Part shown: piece after piece, positions 35,824 to 48,349 of the stretch
How positions within the stretch are numbered: the first letter of the stretch is position 1
Layout: every line of letters starts with the position of its first letter
Source: Buxus sempervirens
Taxonomy: Eukaryota > Streptophyta > Magnoliopsida > Buxales > Buxaceae
Direction: 5' to 3'
DNA: 64,000 bases
Assembly: GCA_947561395.2 (NCBI GenBank)
Contig: OX387190.1
Location: 27,212,858-27,276,857, forward strand
Position numbers and translations under genes: made by a program
Notes under the pieces: model-generated
Seen by the model: the letters and a program-made list of their open reading frames with translations, nothing else
What the model was told of the DNA's origin: nothing
The model's database searches: none

Positions 35824-38800
35824 TTACTGGGGGCCAAGCCTTGGGATAGAAGAACGTCCCAAGGAGCCAGATAACAAAACAAAAGACAGGGAAGGAGGCA
35901 GGGACGAGAACCAAATACAAGAGTAGTGGTCCAAAGCAAAGTTGGCAAACGAGTCAGCAGCTACATTCCCTTCTTTGAAACAATGGCGAAACATGACCGA
36001 GGAGAAGGATTGACACAGCCGTTTAATTTCTGAGATGAGGCCTTTGATGCGCCAAGGATATTGGGGAGTGTTTGATTGTAAGAGGCCAATAATAACCTTC
36101 GAATCTCCCTCGAGAATAAGATGTGTAACTCCTGTAGCAATAGCCAATCTGAGTCCGTCATGAGCTGCAAGAGCTTCAGCAACAACCGCAGATGTGGCAT
36201 TGACTTCAGAAGCAAAGCCTGCCAAGAATTTACCTTCAGAATTTCTGAGGACTCCTCCAACAGCAGCCTTGTTCGTGGACTTCCTCCAAGCACCATCAAC
36301 ATTAAGTTTGATAAACAGTGGGCGAGGTTTCTGCCAGCTAATATCTGAATATACGCTGTGCTTGTCAATGGAGAGTGACCGAGCGATGAGAAATTTGGAA
36401 TCCTCCTGGAGTTTATGCATTATGGCACACGCCGCTTCAATCGATGGTGACTTTGCTTCCATTTTGATGGCTAATATATGTTTCCATATCATCCGGCCAA
36501 AATTTGCAATACCTGCAAAAAAGGATTGAGTCAAAATTAGAAGGCAGATTTTTCATAGAAACTAAGTTGACAAACAAATGGAAGAAAGACTGAAAGAGTG
36601 TTGGGGTCCTTTTTCTTGAGTTGTGCCACCCAACGTTCTAAACCAGACTGCACGGGAGAAAGGGCATGTGAGCCACAAGTGTTCCGTGGTTTCTGGAATA
36701 TCTGCACAAAAGCAACATGAGGTATTGACATTAATGTTTCTGCTATTTAAGAGCACAGCTGTTGGGAGTGCATTATGGAGACTTTTCCACATGAAGAGCT
36801 TGATAAGACCAGAACAATTTAAGTGCCAAATTTTGAGCCAGATGGGATGAGGATCCTAAATTTGGTTACCCAATAATAACCGATAAGTAGACGCAACACT
36901 GAACCTGCCATTAGCTGTGGGAATCCAATGTATTTCATCTTCACCAAGAGCAGGGAATATAGGAGTATTAGTAATTTTTTCAACAGTTTGAGTGTTCCAG
37001 AACCTGTGGAGCAAGGCCGTATTCCAGGTATTGGTCGTAGGGCATATGAGTTGCTGAACAGCATCAAGATTAAAATGGGAAGTGTTGTGGTCCAATTGCA
37101 GAATTTCAAGTTCTCCATGAAGCCATTGATCTTTTAGAATGTCTATGTCTAGCCCATTAGATATCAACCAAGTGCTGCCTTGAGTTATCCATTTTGACAT
37201 GTGGTGTAATTGATTCCAGCCTTAAGAATGCTTCCTGCCAAAACCTGCATTAATGAAGGTTGAGTTAGGAAAGTACGCACTTTTCATGAGTCATGACCAA
37301 ATACCTTGGTGGTTTGTTGTGAGCTGTCATGCTGATTTGAGGATTAAGGCCTTGTTCATGTAGGGAAGTCTTTTAATGTAAAGGCCGCCACTTCTCCAAG
37401 GTGTGGTGATGCGTTCCCAATAGATTGAATGGATAGCTTGAGTATCATTCCTCTTAGTCCAAAAGAATTGTCTGGTCATCTTGTCCATCTTATTTAGCAC
37501 CTCCTGTGGTAACAAAAAATAGGACATGTAGTGAGTAGGTTGAGCACATAATACCGATTGGATTAGGATTACACGGCCCATTTGAGAAAGCAAGTTGGCT
37601 TTCCAACCATTTAGTTTTGAGGCCATCTTATCCAATAATTCCTTACAATCAAATGCTTTCGGCTTTTTGTTCCAAACAGGTAACCCAAGGTATTTGCCAT
37701 GGCTATACTAACCACTAATCCCAAGAGTGTGGATTGTATTGGTCTTGTCCCCAATGCAAGTGTTGTGACTGAAATGAAGTGAAGATTTTCCATAATTTAT
37801 TTCCTGACCAGCTTCAAGATAGTAGCGATGGAGAATTCTAGCAATAACATGAACTTCATGAGCATTCACATGACCATATATGTAGACATCATCTGCATAC
37901 ATTAAATGAGACACAGCAATACTCCCTGTCTTGATGTAAACACCTCTAATTCTATTTTCCATTTCCGCGCGGGTTATAGCCAAAGATAAAACTTGCTAAC
38001 AAATGATAAACAAATATGGGGACTGTGAGACATGAGAAAAATCAATTCAATGACTTCCTGAATCATCACAAGGGATTGGTTAAAAACACAGAGTCGCCAC
38101 CATTCTGTTTAGGTGTGAATGGACACCAAAATATCAAATAAGCACAAAAAGGCAAATTTAGGGTAAAAATAACCCTATAAAAAAAAACAACCAAAGATGG
38201 GTAAGGGGATTAGGTTATGAATAGGGGAAGGTGTTAGGCACCCCTATTCATCCATACAAGGTGGTTGCCAGGCATTGTTCATGTTAAAATAAAGGAAAAA
38301 GGGCTTGCTATAAAAATCACAAAAAGACAAAAGTGTATGGTTTTTTTCATACGAATAGTCTGATTGATCCAGAACTTTCAAATATGATCATACCATTCCT
38401 AGGGTTTCATGATTAAAATAAAATTGAGATAAAATCAAATAAAACCAATCTAAAGTGAAAACTTCAAAAATCTGGCTTCAAGTTAAATTCTGGAAATCTA
38501 GAAAAATATGATTTTTATAAAATATTGCAGAATTGAACTTGAACAGTCCAGGACATAGATATAGCCCAAATTTCACATTAAATCAAGAAATCAAAACCAA
38601 AAATACCCACATTGATGAAGAACATCAAAATGGGAGAACTTAGAACGTAGGGTCTTCTCTCAAAAATGAAAAAGGACTCAAAAACCTCATCATGAAACCC
38701 TAGAAATTACTTTCAGGCTTCTGAATCCAGATCCACCATATTGATCATGATAGATCTAGGATCTTAGCCTGATATCACAAAAATCATGAAAACAGTGCTG

Positions 38801-40670
38801 TAAGTGCAAAAGTGGTGAAAATCCAAATTTTAGCAAAAAGTGGAGATCTCATGTTATAAACATCATGGATTCATATGATTCATTCAGATTCCTTCAGATT
38901 CAATCACTAGATCATTAAAGCATTAGCAGGATATCCAAAGCAGCCATATCTCACAGATTAGAGCACATGGGGGTCTACCCTACGGATCCACCTATTCTCT
39001 TTTCCCCTAGCTCTCTCTTCACGTTTTACGGCTAGAGAGGATTCTTGAGGTACTTGGAGACAAGTTTGGGTATACAAACACAATCAAAGGCCTTATTCTA
39101 TGAAAAAGGAGAAAAACAGATATGGGGTTCTATTCTAAGGATCCACCTGTTGCCCTTTCCCCTAGCTCTCTCTTCACGTTTTACGGCTAGAGAGACTCTT
39201 AAGGTACTTAAAGACAAGTTTAGGAATACAAAATAAAAGATGTCCTTATTCTACAGCAATGGAGAAGATTCTATTACTTCTAGAATTGAAGACAGAAAAG
39301 AAAAGGGAAAAAGGACTTACCTGGATTGAACAGGTAGAGCAGTAGGGATTCCTCTCTTCTCTTGGAGCTCCTTAGACTTCAAATTTTCGTGGCCTTTTGC
39401 TTGAGGAGAGCTCCTCTATTTATAGGCAAACCTAGTGGTATGGCTGGTCCAGAAGGATATGCCAGGATCCCACCAGATTGGGTTAAAAATAAGGATAATG
39501 CCCATCCATGGCCAACAAAGATATTTCGAACGAATAAAAGAGATAATTCGCTCATTTAAAGAGATATTATACTGAAGATAAGGCTCAGAAATCGAGAAAA
39601 TTTGCACAAATCTAATGCGCCCGTAAATGTATTGCGGGCAAATGGTGCCCGTATAACAATTTCGGGCGCGACCAACCCGCAGATACAATACGGGCAATGC
39701 ATGATTGATCAGATTTTATGCATTTTTGACATGTTTTAAACCCCAATTACATGTTTTCAATTATTTTCTCATTTTGTAATGCAATTTGGGGTGTCTACAG
39801 GGACAAAGGATCCCCTTGATGAAGACCACATTCAGGTTGGAAATGACCCACTGGCTTTCAATTGACAAGTATACTATAAGAAACAAACTTTAACACATGC
39901 CATTCTGAGGGCCACAGTTTTAGGTTGAAATCCATGACTTTGGAGCACAACCTCAAGGAAGGACCAACTCAACCTATCATACGCTTTTGAAAAATCAAGC
40001 TTTAAAGCAAAGAGACCATTTTGGTTAGAATATTGTTTTTTTTTAATTTTTTTGATTGCAATGTTTTTTTTGATTTTCTGAAATGATTATATTTTAAATT
40101 TTTTTTTGAAGATTTTTTCTGAAAACAGTGAGCAATTTCATGATTGACAAGGATATTATCTCTAATAGATCTATTTGGCACAAATGCAGTTTGGTAAGGA
40201 GAGATAATGTCCTGTAGGAGAGGCCGGATTCTATTAACAAGAATTTTGGAAATGATTTTATACAAAAAATTATAGAGACCTATAGGACGAAAGTCATTCA
40301 CCGTACGAGGATGAAGGGATTTAGGAATTAAAGCAAGATAAGTATGATTAATCCCAGAAGGTAGATGTCCATACCTGAAAAAATTCTGTACTGTGGAGAC
40401 TACCTCAGCCCCCACAATATTCCAATAGGTAGTGTAAAAGATACCTTGGAATCCATCAGGTCCAAGGGCTTTAAGTGAGCCAAGAGACTTCACCACATTC
40501 CAAATCTCAAGAGCTGTAGGAACCTCTTCGATTAAGCTGCTTTGATTCATGGAAACTTTCTTTGGAATCAAACCTGGTAATTCAAAGTTGCTCCAATGCT
40601 AATGTGCCTTGTATTGTAGGAGGAAATGAGACAAGAACATCCTTAAAACGATTTCCAAGATTTCCTCGTT
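35824..40670 (-). pseudogene. LINE ORF2: reverse transcriptase and RNase H, broken
   Basis: Reading on the minus strand from 40670: LKALGPDGFQGIFY and YLALIPK, DFRPIGLYN, then FVPNRSIRDNI (reverse transcriptase). The motif QGDPLSPYLF straddles the LTR insertion site. After the LTR come HLMYADDVYIY (catalytic YADD, within 37708-37983), a zf-RVT-like domain (NGRFSVASTYRLL and CCFCADIPETTEHLW) and RNase H (LNVDGAW, AEALA, EGDS, GNVAADSFAN; within 35961-36534), so the acidic catalytic residues are present. Stops and frame changes occur throughout, for example a TAG just after the QGDPLSPYLF motif. Confidence 0.85.
38024..39799 (-). mobile_element. Solo LTR inserted in the LINE
   Basis: Same family as 25995-27811: begins TGTGAGACATG and ends GGGTGTCTACA, with long colinear similarity throughout. 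GGGAC flanks it at 38019-38023 and 39800-39804. A TATA-like box near 39415 on the minus strand suggests minus-strand transcription. It splits the QGDP motif of the LINE reverse transcriptase, so the LINE is older. Confidence 0.9.
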
Positions 40671-40682
40671 ACAATGATTGCC

Positions 40683-41951
40683 TGTTTACACCCGCCGTAA
40701 ACCAGTAAATGAGAGTAGGCCATGTGGTAGACATATAGGTTGAGATTGCAAACAAAGACAAATAAGCACTCACATGAACAGAGGAGAGTGAAGAAGCTCC
40801 ACACATGTGGATACTGATAATAAACTGTTAGCTACTCTAACCAACGCACAGCTTGTGGTCGAACTTGGCAGGCAAGCTACTCAACCACTTCAACAAATAA
40901 CGACAAAATAAGAAGTTAGTCGTTGTAAACCGTCACCCGATTCGCAACGAAGTGGGTAGTTAATAACAGACATGAAGATCGTAGGTGAAGTAGGTCGTTG
41001 CATAACCGTCAAGGCTCAACTATAAAAGACATTGTTGCGAAGTAAACAAAGACAACATCCACTCAACCGCAACCGGTTATTATAATTTTATTTTGATCAT
41101 CCGTGATCACTATCCATACACCTACACTCACACTATAGCGAGAGGATGACTTAGGACTTCCCTCACTGCAACCTATCGCAGTGATACTCTAGGCTATTGC
41201 TTACTCCGTTTGACGTAAAGATCCTACCATCGACAAGGAAGTCAAAACCGTCCCTATCATCTTCTCTCCATACTCCGGCAACAGCTATAAAGCAGGAGCA
41301 ACCAGTACCGAAACTACGTTTAGTCAAGCTAGGTAAGTAACCAGGTGACAACTAAATAATACTCTTGGGTGAACCCCCGAATTAACTTCGTTACCAGATG
41401 CCCCCTGTATCCCTACTCTATACTTCGTCAATGACTATAAAATAAGGGGAGATCGGTACTGCTTAGCTTAGTAGATTTTCTTTGCCTTTGTTCCTTTCTA
41501 TTTTGTTTGTAGGTTTGTAATTTGTAATAAACAATTGTTAATTCAACAACCGATACTGAAATATATTTCATTGCTTCACTATAGCCATTTACTCTTTTAA
41601 ACACGAATAAGAACAAAAACGAAAACCAAACCCCTAGTATTCATTCTTTTGTCTAACCAATTATTATTACATGTGACTTGAAGTACCAATCTCGATTTAG
41701 ACCCAAAATAGGTTTCCGAGCTCAAGACTCAACCCAAATTATTTATCCAAGGATACTGGCATGCTTGCATTTTGACACATCATCTCTACCACCACGTGTC
41801 GACCAAAGCCAAATTTGGGACGAACACTTGCTGTTGTTCATCTTTATTGTTCAAACCCATAGAGATCTGAGCTCCTATTTTAGTTTGTCAAAAGATTTTA
41901 TCTCCCAACCATTTCTGTGAACTTTATGAGCGCAAATTTTGGATGTTTACA
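40683..41951. repeat. Possible LTR remnant
   Basis: Begins TGTTTACACCCGCC and ends GGATGTTTACA. Read from its right end on the minus strand it starts TGTAAACATCC, much like the outer solo LTR's TGTAAACACCC. TATA-like boxes occur near 41018 and 41430 on the plus strand. The flanks (TTGCC and AATAC) do not match, so it may be a recombined or partly deleted LTR. Assignment is tentative. Confidence 0.35.
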
Positions 41952-42713
41952 AATACATTAGAAACCTCTTTAAAATTAGATCTAGCAATTTCTGAACCGA
42001 CACATCAACCCAGCCGAACCCAACCCAAATAAATGGGTTGACCAAACTGATACGTAAATAGAAACCTTAAAAAATTAGTATGTTAGTTTTGAAAAGTAAA
42101 AACAAATAAAGGGGAATAAAAGCTTCTTTTATGATCTGTCTTCAAGACTTGTTCAACACGTGAATAAATTTGCACCTTCTTCAACTCCCAAGTTTTCACT
42201 TTTCAATTAAGTGGTTCTTGTTAGTTAGGATAATGAGAAAAAAATTGTAAATATGCTCAATCTTCTCTGCTTGATGATTTGTTTAATATTATATAAATTT
42301 AATAACAAGGACAACGCATTTATGGAAAAAAAGTTTCATGATCTTTATTTTCTCAATTTTCAAAAAATAAACATCTAATCCAATTTTTAAATAACATTAA
42401 ACATTTATGTTAAGGAAAAACAATGGTCCACATCTCCTTTATTTCTAAATTCTCTAAAAAAATGCTAAATTAAAAAGAATTTGTTTATAAATTTAAAAAA
42501 AAAAATTTAAGAAAGGTTGGACAAGTTCAACCCGTTTATTTGAATGTTGGATTCGGTTCCATGATTTTTCAACCCATTGGTAAATAGGTTTAACCTGACC
42601 CAACCTATTTACAATCCGCCCAAACCCAACCCGACTCATTGCCACCTCTACTCAAAATCAACATTAAAGCAAATTTTAAAAAAAAAATTTTTAAAAGGCT
42701 ATAAAAGAGCCAA
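41952..42713. other. Repeat-derived AT-rich DNA, no gene seen
   Basis: Contains sequence rich in CCAACCC/GGGTTGG and ends near 42648 with a TTGCCACCTCTA phrase like the ends of small hAT-type elements. No matching left end was found with confidence, and no coding exon. Confidence 0.4.
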
Positions 42714-42715
42714 CT

Positions 42716-43188
42716 TTTTTTTTTTTTTGATGGAAAGCAGAACCAGGCTCTATCTTCATTAGATAAAATCAGTGTCACAATAGCTACTACTGCAAGCCAG
42801 AATACAACAACGATAATAAACACAAATAAGCGAAGAAGCAAAAGAAGCCAGATACAGGAGAGACATCAACCCCAACAATCTGGATGCAATTCTGAATGAA
42901 AGTGTCCGACCCTGCACTGAAGCAGCATGAAACCACCTAAAGAACAGGGGTAAGGTCGAACGAAGGATCCGTCAAAACTCAGATTGAAATTCCCATTAAC
43001 GAGAGAGAAGGCTTCGTCGTAGAAGAAAAAGCCAAAAAAGGATTGCTCAGTAAACCGAGACACATCCGAACCCAGAACTGCATGTTGATTGTGAGGGTCG
43101 AGGCCCTCCGGAACCTACCAACACAGCATGCAACGGACGGGCTCTTCCCTAACTTGAAAGCAATAAAATGAAAAAAAAAAAGGCGCTA
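42716..43188 (-). mobile_element. 5'-truncated LINE or SINE 3' end
   Basis: The plus strand starts with a T run (about 42716-42728), i.e. an A tail of a minus-strand insertion. The flanks AAAAGAGCCAA and AAAAGCCAA are similar and could be a decayed target duplication. The interior has no recognisable domain. The phrase CAGCATGCAACGGACGGGC within it recurs at 43263 outside. Confidence 0.4.
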
Positions 43189-43738
43189 GAAAAGCCAAAA
43201 TGAGCTATCCACAAAGCTCAAAAATAATGGCTTTATCCGTTTCATCTGGTACCACTTATTACCAGCATGCAACGGACGGGCGGATGTCCCGTTTCAATAG
43301 GAACAAATCCCAGCCGGGGGCTATCACCGTCCACTGGATTCCGGTGGCATCAAGGTGCCACTGGATCCTGGGACTACAGGAAATTGAGTTCTTCTCAATT
43401 TATTGAAGATCAGGCACATAATTTGCCCAAGAACTTGTTTCTCCTTTATAACCTGCCACCGCTACCATCTCTCATACGCCAACGAAGACTCAACTCGAGG
43501 TCAAGCCCATCGCCCATTTGCACTCTTTTCACTCAACTAGTATGCAGATTCAAGGGTGTACATAAAATAACTCCAATGCCGGTATGAAATGGATATGACA
43601 TTCGTGCTTCAAGGGGAAGAAACCCAACATTACAACCTCTGATATAATCATTTTCTCTCTCTCTTCGTTGATTTTCCACATTCCCTTCTCTATGACCTGA
43701 GTTATCAGAGCATTGTCAGGCATAAAACACTTAGAAAA

Positions 43739-45732
43739 CTAGGAATATACCAACTCTGAAATAAAATATAGCTTTACCATGCAAGGGAGAATGTGGCGAA
43801 TCCGAACCGTAGCTACTACTTGTGCTTAAAGTACTAAGTGGACTCCTTGTTCTCGTTTTGGATACATTCTTTTCATCTTGGCTGACCGTTTCAATTCCTG
43901 CCTTCTCTGCTTTGCTATTATGCACAAAAATGTTTTCAGAAGACCTGCGGAAAGTCGGAACCTGCCTTGCCCTGAATACTCCCCACAAATAACATTTTCC
44001 ACGAAACCCTGCAAGTTACGGAAATTAAAGAAATTGTTACACTATGTCCAAGAGAAATGTAGTTTCAATATAATGGACAAGAAGGCTTTTGACCGATAAG
44101 ATTTTTGAGCTTACTCCAGTAGTCTTGTGGCAATTGGTTAGAGGAGAAGACTAACAATTCCGTGTCATCAGTCACAACCTTCAGAGCAAGGTCGTCTTCA
44201 ATTACTTCTTGCAGCAGGACATTGTAAAATCTTTCATCTCTGGAAAAGAACATCAACTTAAAGGCTAGAAAATTATGGAACAGGATTGAAGCATGAATGG
44301 CAGTGTTGAGTGAAATACCTTTCAGTTTCTGGAAAGAAATAAAGGGCAATATTATCGTCACTAGGTGGTGATCTATAGAAGCTCTTGGGCCACACATCAA
44401 ATCTAGGAAGAATTTCCATCCCAAGCAATGGTGGCAATGCATTTGCCCCATCACACACTTTTAAACATGCTTTGCTAGATAAATGAGCTGAAAGTCCAAC
44501 TAAACCATATCTTTTATCATAGATTCTGACGCATCCCCTATTGTTAACAAGAAAAAAGCTAACAAAGATTGGAATTACGCACTAAGATTGGAATTACGCA
44601 CTAGATGTGAATATAACAAAGCAACTGGGAGAGAGAAGAAAAGGCTGACCTCCAAACTGGATCAATGATTGGTTGTGCCCGGTCATACTGATTGAAATCT
44701 GTAGATGGTTTATGGCATCGAGTCTTGGATGGATGGTTACAAGTATCAAAAGAGACTTCAGAGGCTTTAATACTTGAACGTGAAGCCTCCTCTTCAGAGC
44801 TGGTTTCATCTTCCAAGATCAACTGTCTCCCTTTTTTGAATTTTTGATTACCTTTGAAATCTGTAGATGGTTTATGGCATCGAGTCTTGGATGGATGGTT
44901 ACAAGTGTCAAAAGAGACTTCAGAGGCTTTAATACTTGAACGTGAAGCCTCCTCTTCAGAGCTGGTTTCATCTTCCAAGATCAACTGTCTCCCTTTTTTG
45001 AATTTTTGATTACCTTCACAATTTTCATCAGGTAAGCATACACCATTATCAACTGGGATAGAAAAATCATCACAAAATTTGAAATTGAAGCCTCCTCTTC
45101 AGAGCTAGTTTCATCTTCCAAGATCAACCTTCTCCATTTTTTGAATTTTCTATTACCTTCACAATTTTCATCATGTAAGCATACACCATTATCATCAACT
45201 GGGATAGAAAAATCATCACCAAAATGAACAGTTTCAAGTGTGCTAGCTCTGATATGCTTGTCCTGGTTAAGTTTTAGGGGAAGCCCACTTTCAGATTTCC
45301 CCACCTCTGTCTCGGGTACTGACAAACTGAATTTCTTTTTCCTCTTCTGCCTCAAAATTATTTTATCTTCATCTGCTCGACTATCTTTTAAACTTATACG
45401 TTCACTTTTTCTGGATGCTATTGTGTCAAGTGGTACTTTTTTGTCAACCTTTGGTATGCATTGGTCACATTCCCAAATAACCTCTTCATCAGAAGGTTTT
45501 GGCAATTTATCAAAGCAGTAGCTGAAGAAAGTCAAGAAATAATGCTGATCAATATCTGATACACACTACCGCTTTTAATGCCCAAAGTGTCTCAGAAATT
45601 TTGTGGCAAATTATTAAACAAATGGAGGAGCCTTCAATTCACATACCAATGTACAGCCGAAACCTGACACTGGATACAATAAACTAGAAGATCAGAAAAG
45701 CCTATGCCTCCACATGTTTGGCAAACAGTTGC
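43739..45732 (-). CDS. PHD-finger protein of the AIPP2 / PAIPP2 type, frame break in repeat exon
   Basis: Exons on the minus strand: 45732-45647, 45521-44650, 44537-44319, 44239-44115, 44008-43778 and 43755-43739, with consistent splice phases. The first two join to a PHD zinc finger (VCQTCGG, YCIQCQ, VHCYCFD, ECDQC). Downstream come the conserved family block LPPLLGMEILPRFDVWPKSF, then SPPSDDNIALYFFP, DLALKVVTDDTELLVFSS and KCYLWGVFRARQ. Arabidopsis relatives (AIPP2, PAIPP2) are nuclear readers that act with ASI1/EDM2-type factors in chromatin silencing and transcript processing. An upstream exon holding the ATG is expected but not located. The second exon is one base out of phase because of a rearranged repeat near 45080, so this copy may be broken or misassembled. 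Confidence 0.78.
44694..45017 (-). repeat. Two 162-bp tandem repeats in the PHD gene
   Basis: 44694-44855 and 44856-45017 are nearly identical (54 codons each) and encode the acidic LILEDETSSEEEAS segment and a CNHPSKTRCHKPSTDF segment. A third, diverged partial copy lies at about 45085-45200. The repeat length keeps the frame, but the junction with the third copy does not. Confidence 0.85.
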
Positions 45733-45739
45733 CTGCAAC

Positions 45740-46612
45740 AATATACCAAAATAATTAATTCTACATATTTCACGATCTCCATTGTTAAGGTAGCCAAGAA
45801 ATACTGTTCTTGAGGCCCGAAACAGAAAGAGAGTCATCAATAACGACACAAAGACTATCTTGATGAATTCCATAAGCATGTGCATAGGCAGTGAATACTG
45901 TATCAACACGAAGCATGGAACAGAATTGTTTTCGAGGGTCATGCCAAAAAATTGTAGCACAATTTTGTTCAAGATACAATATTATGATAAAATAGACAAG
46001 TGAACTTTATCTGGAACTCAAAACAGGTTTTGGTATAAAATGTAATCTTAACCAATCTACATTTCACACTAGCTTTTAAGCTTGAAATGTGACCAAAATA
46101 AAAACCCTTGCATCAATAAATTCCTCAATAAAATCCTGAAACTTTCAGAACAAATTCACTTATGAGAATGGGTTAATGTTGCATTCAACCAATGACTTAC
46201 ACCGACAACTTGTGTCTTAACATGAAGCGCAAGAAAAATGTCTCAATATTAAGCATTAAGAGGATCAAGTCCATGATGCTCAAACATTCAAACGTGAGGC
46301 TTATATGAGACTTAGATCTCAAACCTTGAGGCTCACATTATTTCTGAAGCTTGCATCCAATATATTAAGGCTGTATTTGGCATTGCCTTTTTCTTTTGCT
46401 TCTTTGCTTATTTAAGTAAAACCATGCTTTTTGAAAAAATATTAGTATTTGGTTAGGTACTGCTTTTGCTTTTCATGACTTAAACAAAAAGCATTTATTT
46501 TGTTTCACATGAGAAGCCAAAAAAATATTACTTTCCATTTTTTACCTTTCTCTTTTTTTTAGCTTCATTATTTCTAATACCAACCACCCACTCACCATCA
46601 CCTGCTAGGGTG
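45740..46612. other. Upstream region of the PHD gene
   Basis: Expected to hold the first exon and promoter of the PHD gene. A short open frame on the minus strand (45785-45979) looks coding-like but I could not assign it. A GGCTGTATTTGGCATTGCC phrase near 46370 may mark one end of a decayed MITE. Confidence 0.4.
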
Positions 46613-47279
46613 CAAGTCGATTCAGTTTGGATCAGGTTGACCACAATCCAAGATCAAACCGAATATATTGAGTCAACCCGTAACCGATCCAAAATGAATT
46701 GGAATCAATTCTCTCAACGAAAACCAAACCAAACAAAAATGTAAAATCCTAAATCCAAACGAACCAACCCAACCCAAATTGCACATTCGGTTCAGATTAG
46801 TTTGGGTTAGGCCAATTTCACAAGCATTTCATTACTTTCAGTTTGAAAACCAAATAATAACATTTTGAATGGCTTTCTAATTCTCCCAAAACATAATACA
46901 ATACATCATAAGTATAATCTAGTATTGACCAATCTATGTTATTAAAGGCGGTCGCCTAGGCGCCTAGGAGGCCACCTAAGCGACCAAGCGGTGTCGCAAG
47001 GCCCGGGCGGTAGCCCGCCTATGCGAGATATGCCTGGGCGACCTAGGCGCCCAGGCAATCGACTGCTCGCCCAAGCGAGCAAAAGAAGAAAAAAAAAACA
47101 AAGGAAGAGGAAGAGTTTGAAAAATATGTGCGTCAACCATCGTTTACGAAACATGCAAAAAGAGGAAACTGAAACAGTTGCCAGAAGAAAGCTGAAGAAG
47201 GAAAACGAAGAGAAAAACCGAAGAGAAAGCTGCAAGTCTTCGTCGTATTGCAAGTTGCAAGTCTTCATCGCAACTCGCA

Positions 47280-47860
47280 AGGTACGTCGATTTTTTTTTT
47301 TTTTTTCCATCTCTTCTTCTCCAACGCGTCGCCTGTTTCTTCTATATCTGTTTTTTTTTTCTGTCTCACCCTCCCTCCCTCTCTGTTGCTCCCTATCTCT
47401 CTCTCGTTCCATCTGTTTCTCTCGCTCCCTCTCTCTGTCTCCTCTGTTTCTCTCAGTCGCTTTCTCTCTTTCTCTCGATCCCTCTCATTCGCTCCCTATT
47501 TCTCTCGCTCCCTCTGTCTTACTCTCTCTATTGACGTCTCTCTGTCTCACTCTCTATCTCTCGCTCCCTTTGGTTCGCTCGCTGCCTCTGTCTCTCTCTC
47601 GTTGTCGCTCCCTCTATCTCTCTCTCGTTGTCGTTCTCTGCCCCTCTATCTCTCTCGATTTATCTCTGTCTCTCTTATTCTTTTTTTTTTTTTTGGTACT
47701 AAGAACAGAAACGCCATTCTCCCTCTATCTCTCTCGATTTCTCTAATTCACTCTTATTCTTTTTTGTTTTTTGGGTACTAAGACAGAAACGTCATTCTCC
47801 CTCTATTTCTCTCGATTTCTCTTTCTCTCTCTCATTCTTTTTTGTTTTTTTGTTCTTTGT
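47280..47860 (+). repeat. CT-rich low-complexity tract in the hAT leader
   Basis: Long run of TCTCTC and CTCCCT phrases broken by T tracts. The serine/leucine-rich translations here reflect the repeat and are not a gene. Confidence 0.8.
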
Positions 47861-47899
47861 ACCAAGAACACAAACGTCATTCCAAACTTTCACTGTTTA

Positions 47900-48050
47900 T
47901 GACCTGTTGACTTATTCTTCGTATGTTAATGACCTTTCACTGTTGATGACCTGTTGATGACTTATTCTTCGTATGTTAATGACCTTTCACTGTTGATGAC
48001 TTATTCTTCGTATGTTAATGACCTTTCACTGTTGATGACTTATTCTTCGT
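47900..48050 (+). repeat. 39-bp tandem repeat
   Basis: GACTTATTCTTCGTATGTTA followed by ATGACCTTTCACTGTTGAT occurs about three to four times in a row, upstream of the transposase start. Confidence 0.75.
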
Positions 48051-48349
48051 ACTGTTCTTCGATATTTCTTCCGATATTGTCTTCAGTGGCCAACTTTACA
48101 ATCTTTCGTTCTCCCTCTTATTCTTTTAAGAGTGAAGAACACTTGTATTTTTTTGGTGATTTTAAATTTGATGTGTAAAAAATGAGTATCCATGACTGGA
48201 TCAGCCTCACCCAAAAGTCATACGTAATTAGTAATTACGTATGATTCAAGCCTCAAGTCAATTACCTTTTGTTGTTTTTCTTTTCTAAACTCTACACTGT
48301 TTTGTTTAATTACTTAATAAAAGTGTTTGGTGTTTGTCTATTTGAAGAG

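Larger units (their letters stand above)
35796..40682 (-). mobile_element. L1-type LINE, 5' truncated, split by a solo LTR
   Basis: On the minus strand the order is reverse transcriptase, zf-RVT-like region and RNase H, followed by an A tail seen as a T run at 35796-35804 on the plus strand. The 5' part (endonuclease and ORF1) is absent beyond about 40682. The solo LTR at 38024-39799 interrupts the reverse transcriptase. Plant L1 elements with a C-terminal RNase H are a known lineage. Confidence 0.85.

Noticed and set aside
40683..42643. Possible solo LTR with TTGCC target duplication ending at 42638
   Set aside because: CA followed by TTGCC at 42637-42643 can occur by chance, and the phrase there looks like the end of a small hAT-type repeat; no LTR relationship supports it.
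45785..45979. Coding-like minus-strand frame upstream of the PHD gene
   Set aside because: No recognisable domain or supported splice link to the PHD exon; could be a first exon but cannot be shown.
47280..47860. Long serine/leucine-rich open frames
   Set aside because: They are translations of a CT-rich low-complexity tract in all frames, not a protein gene.
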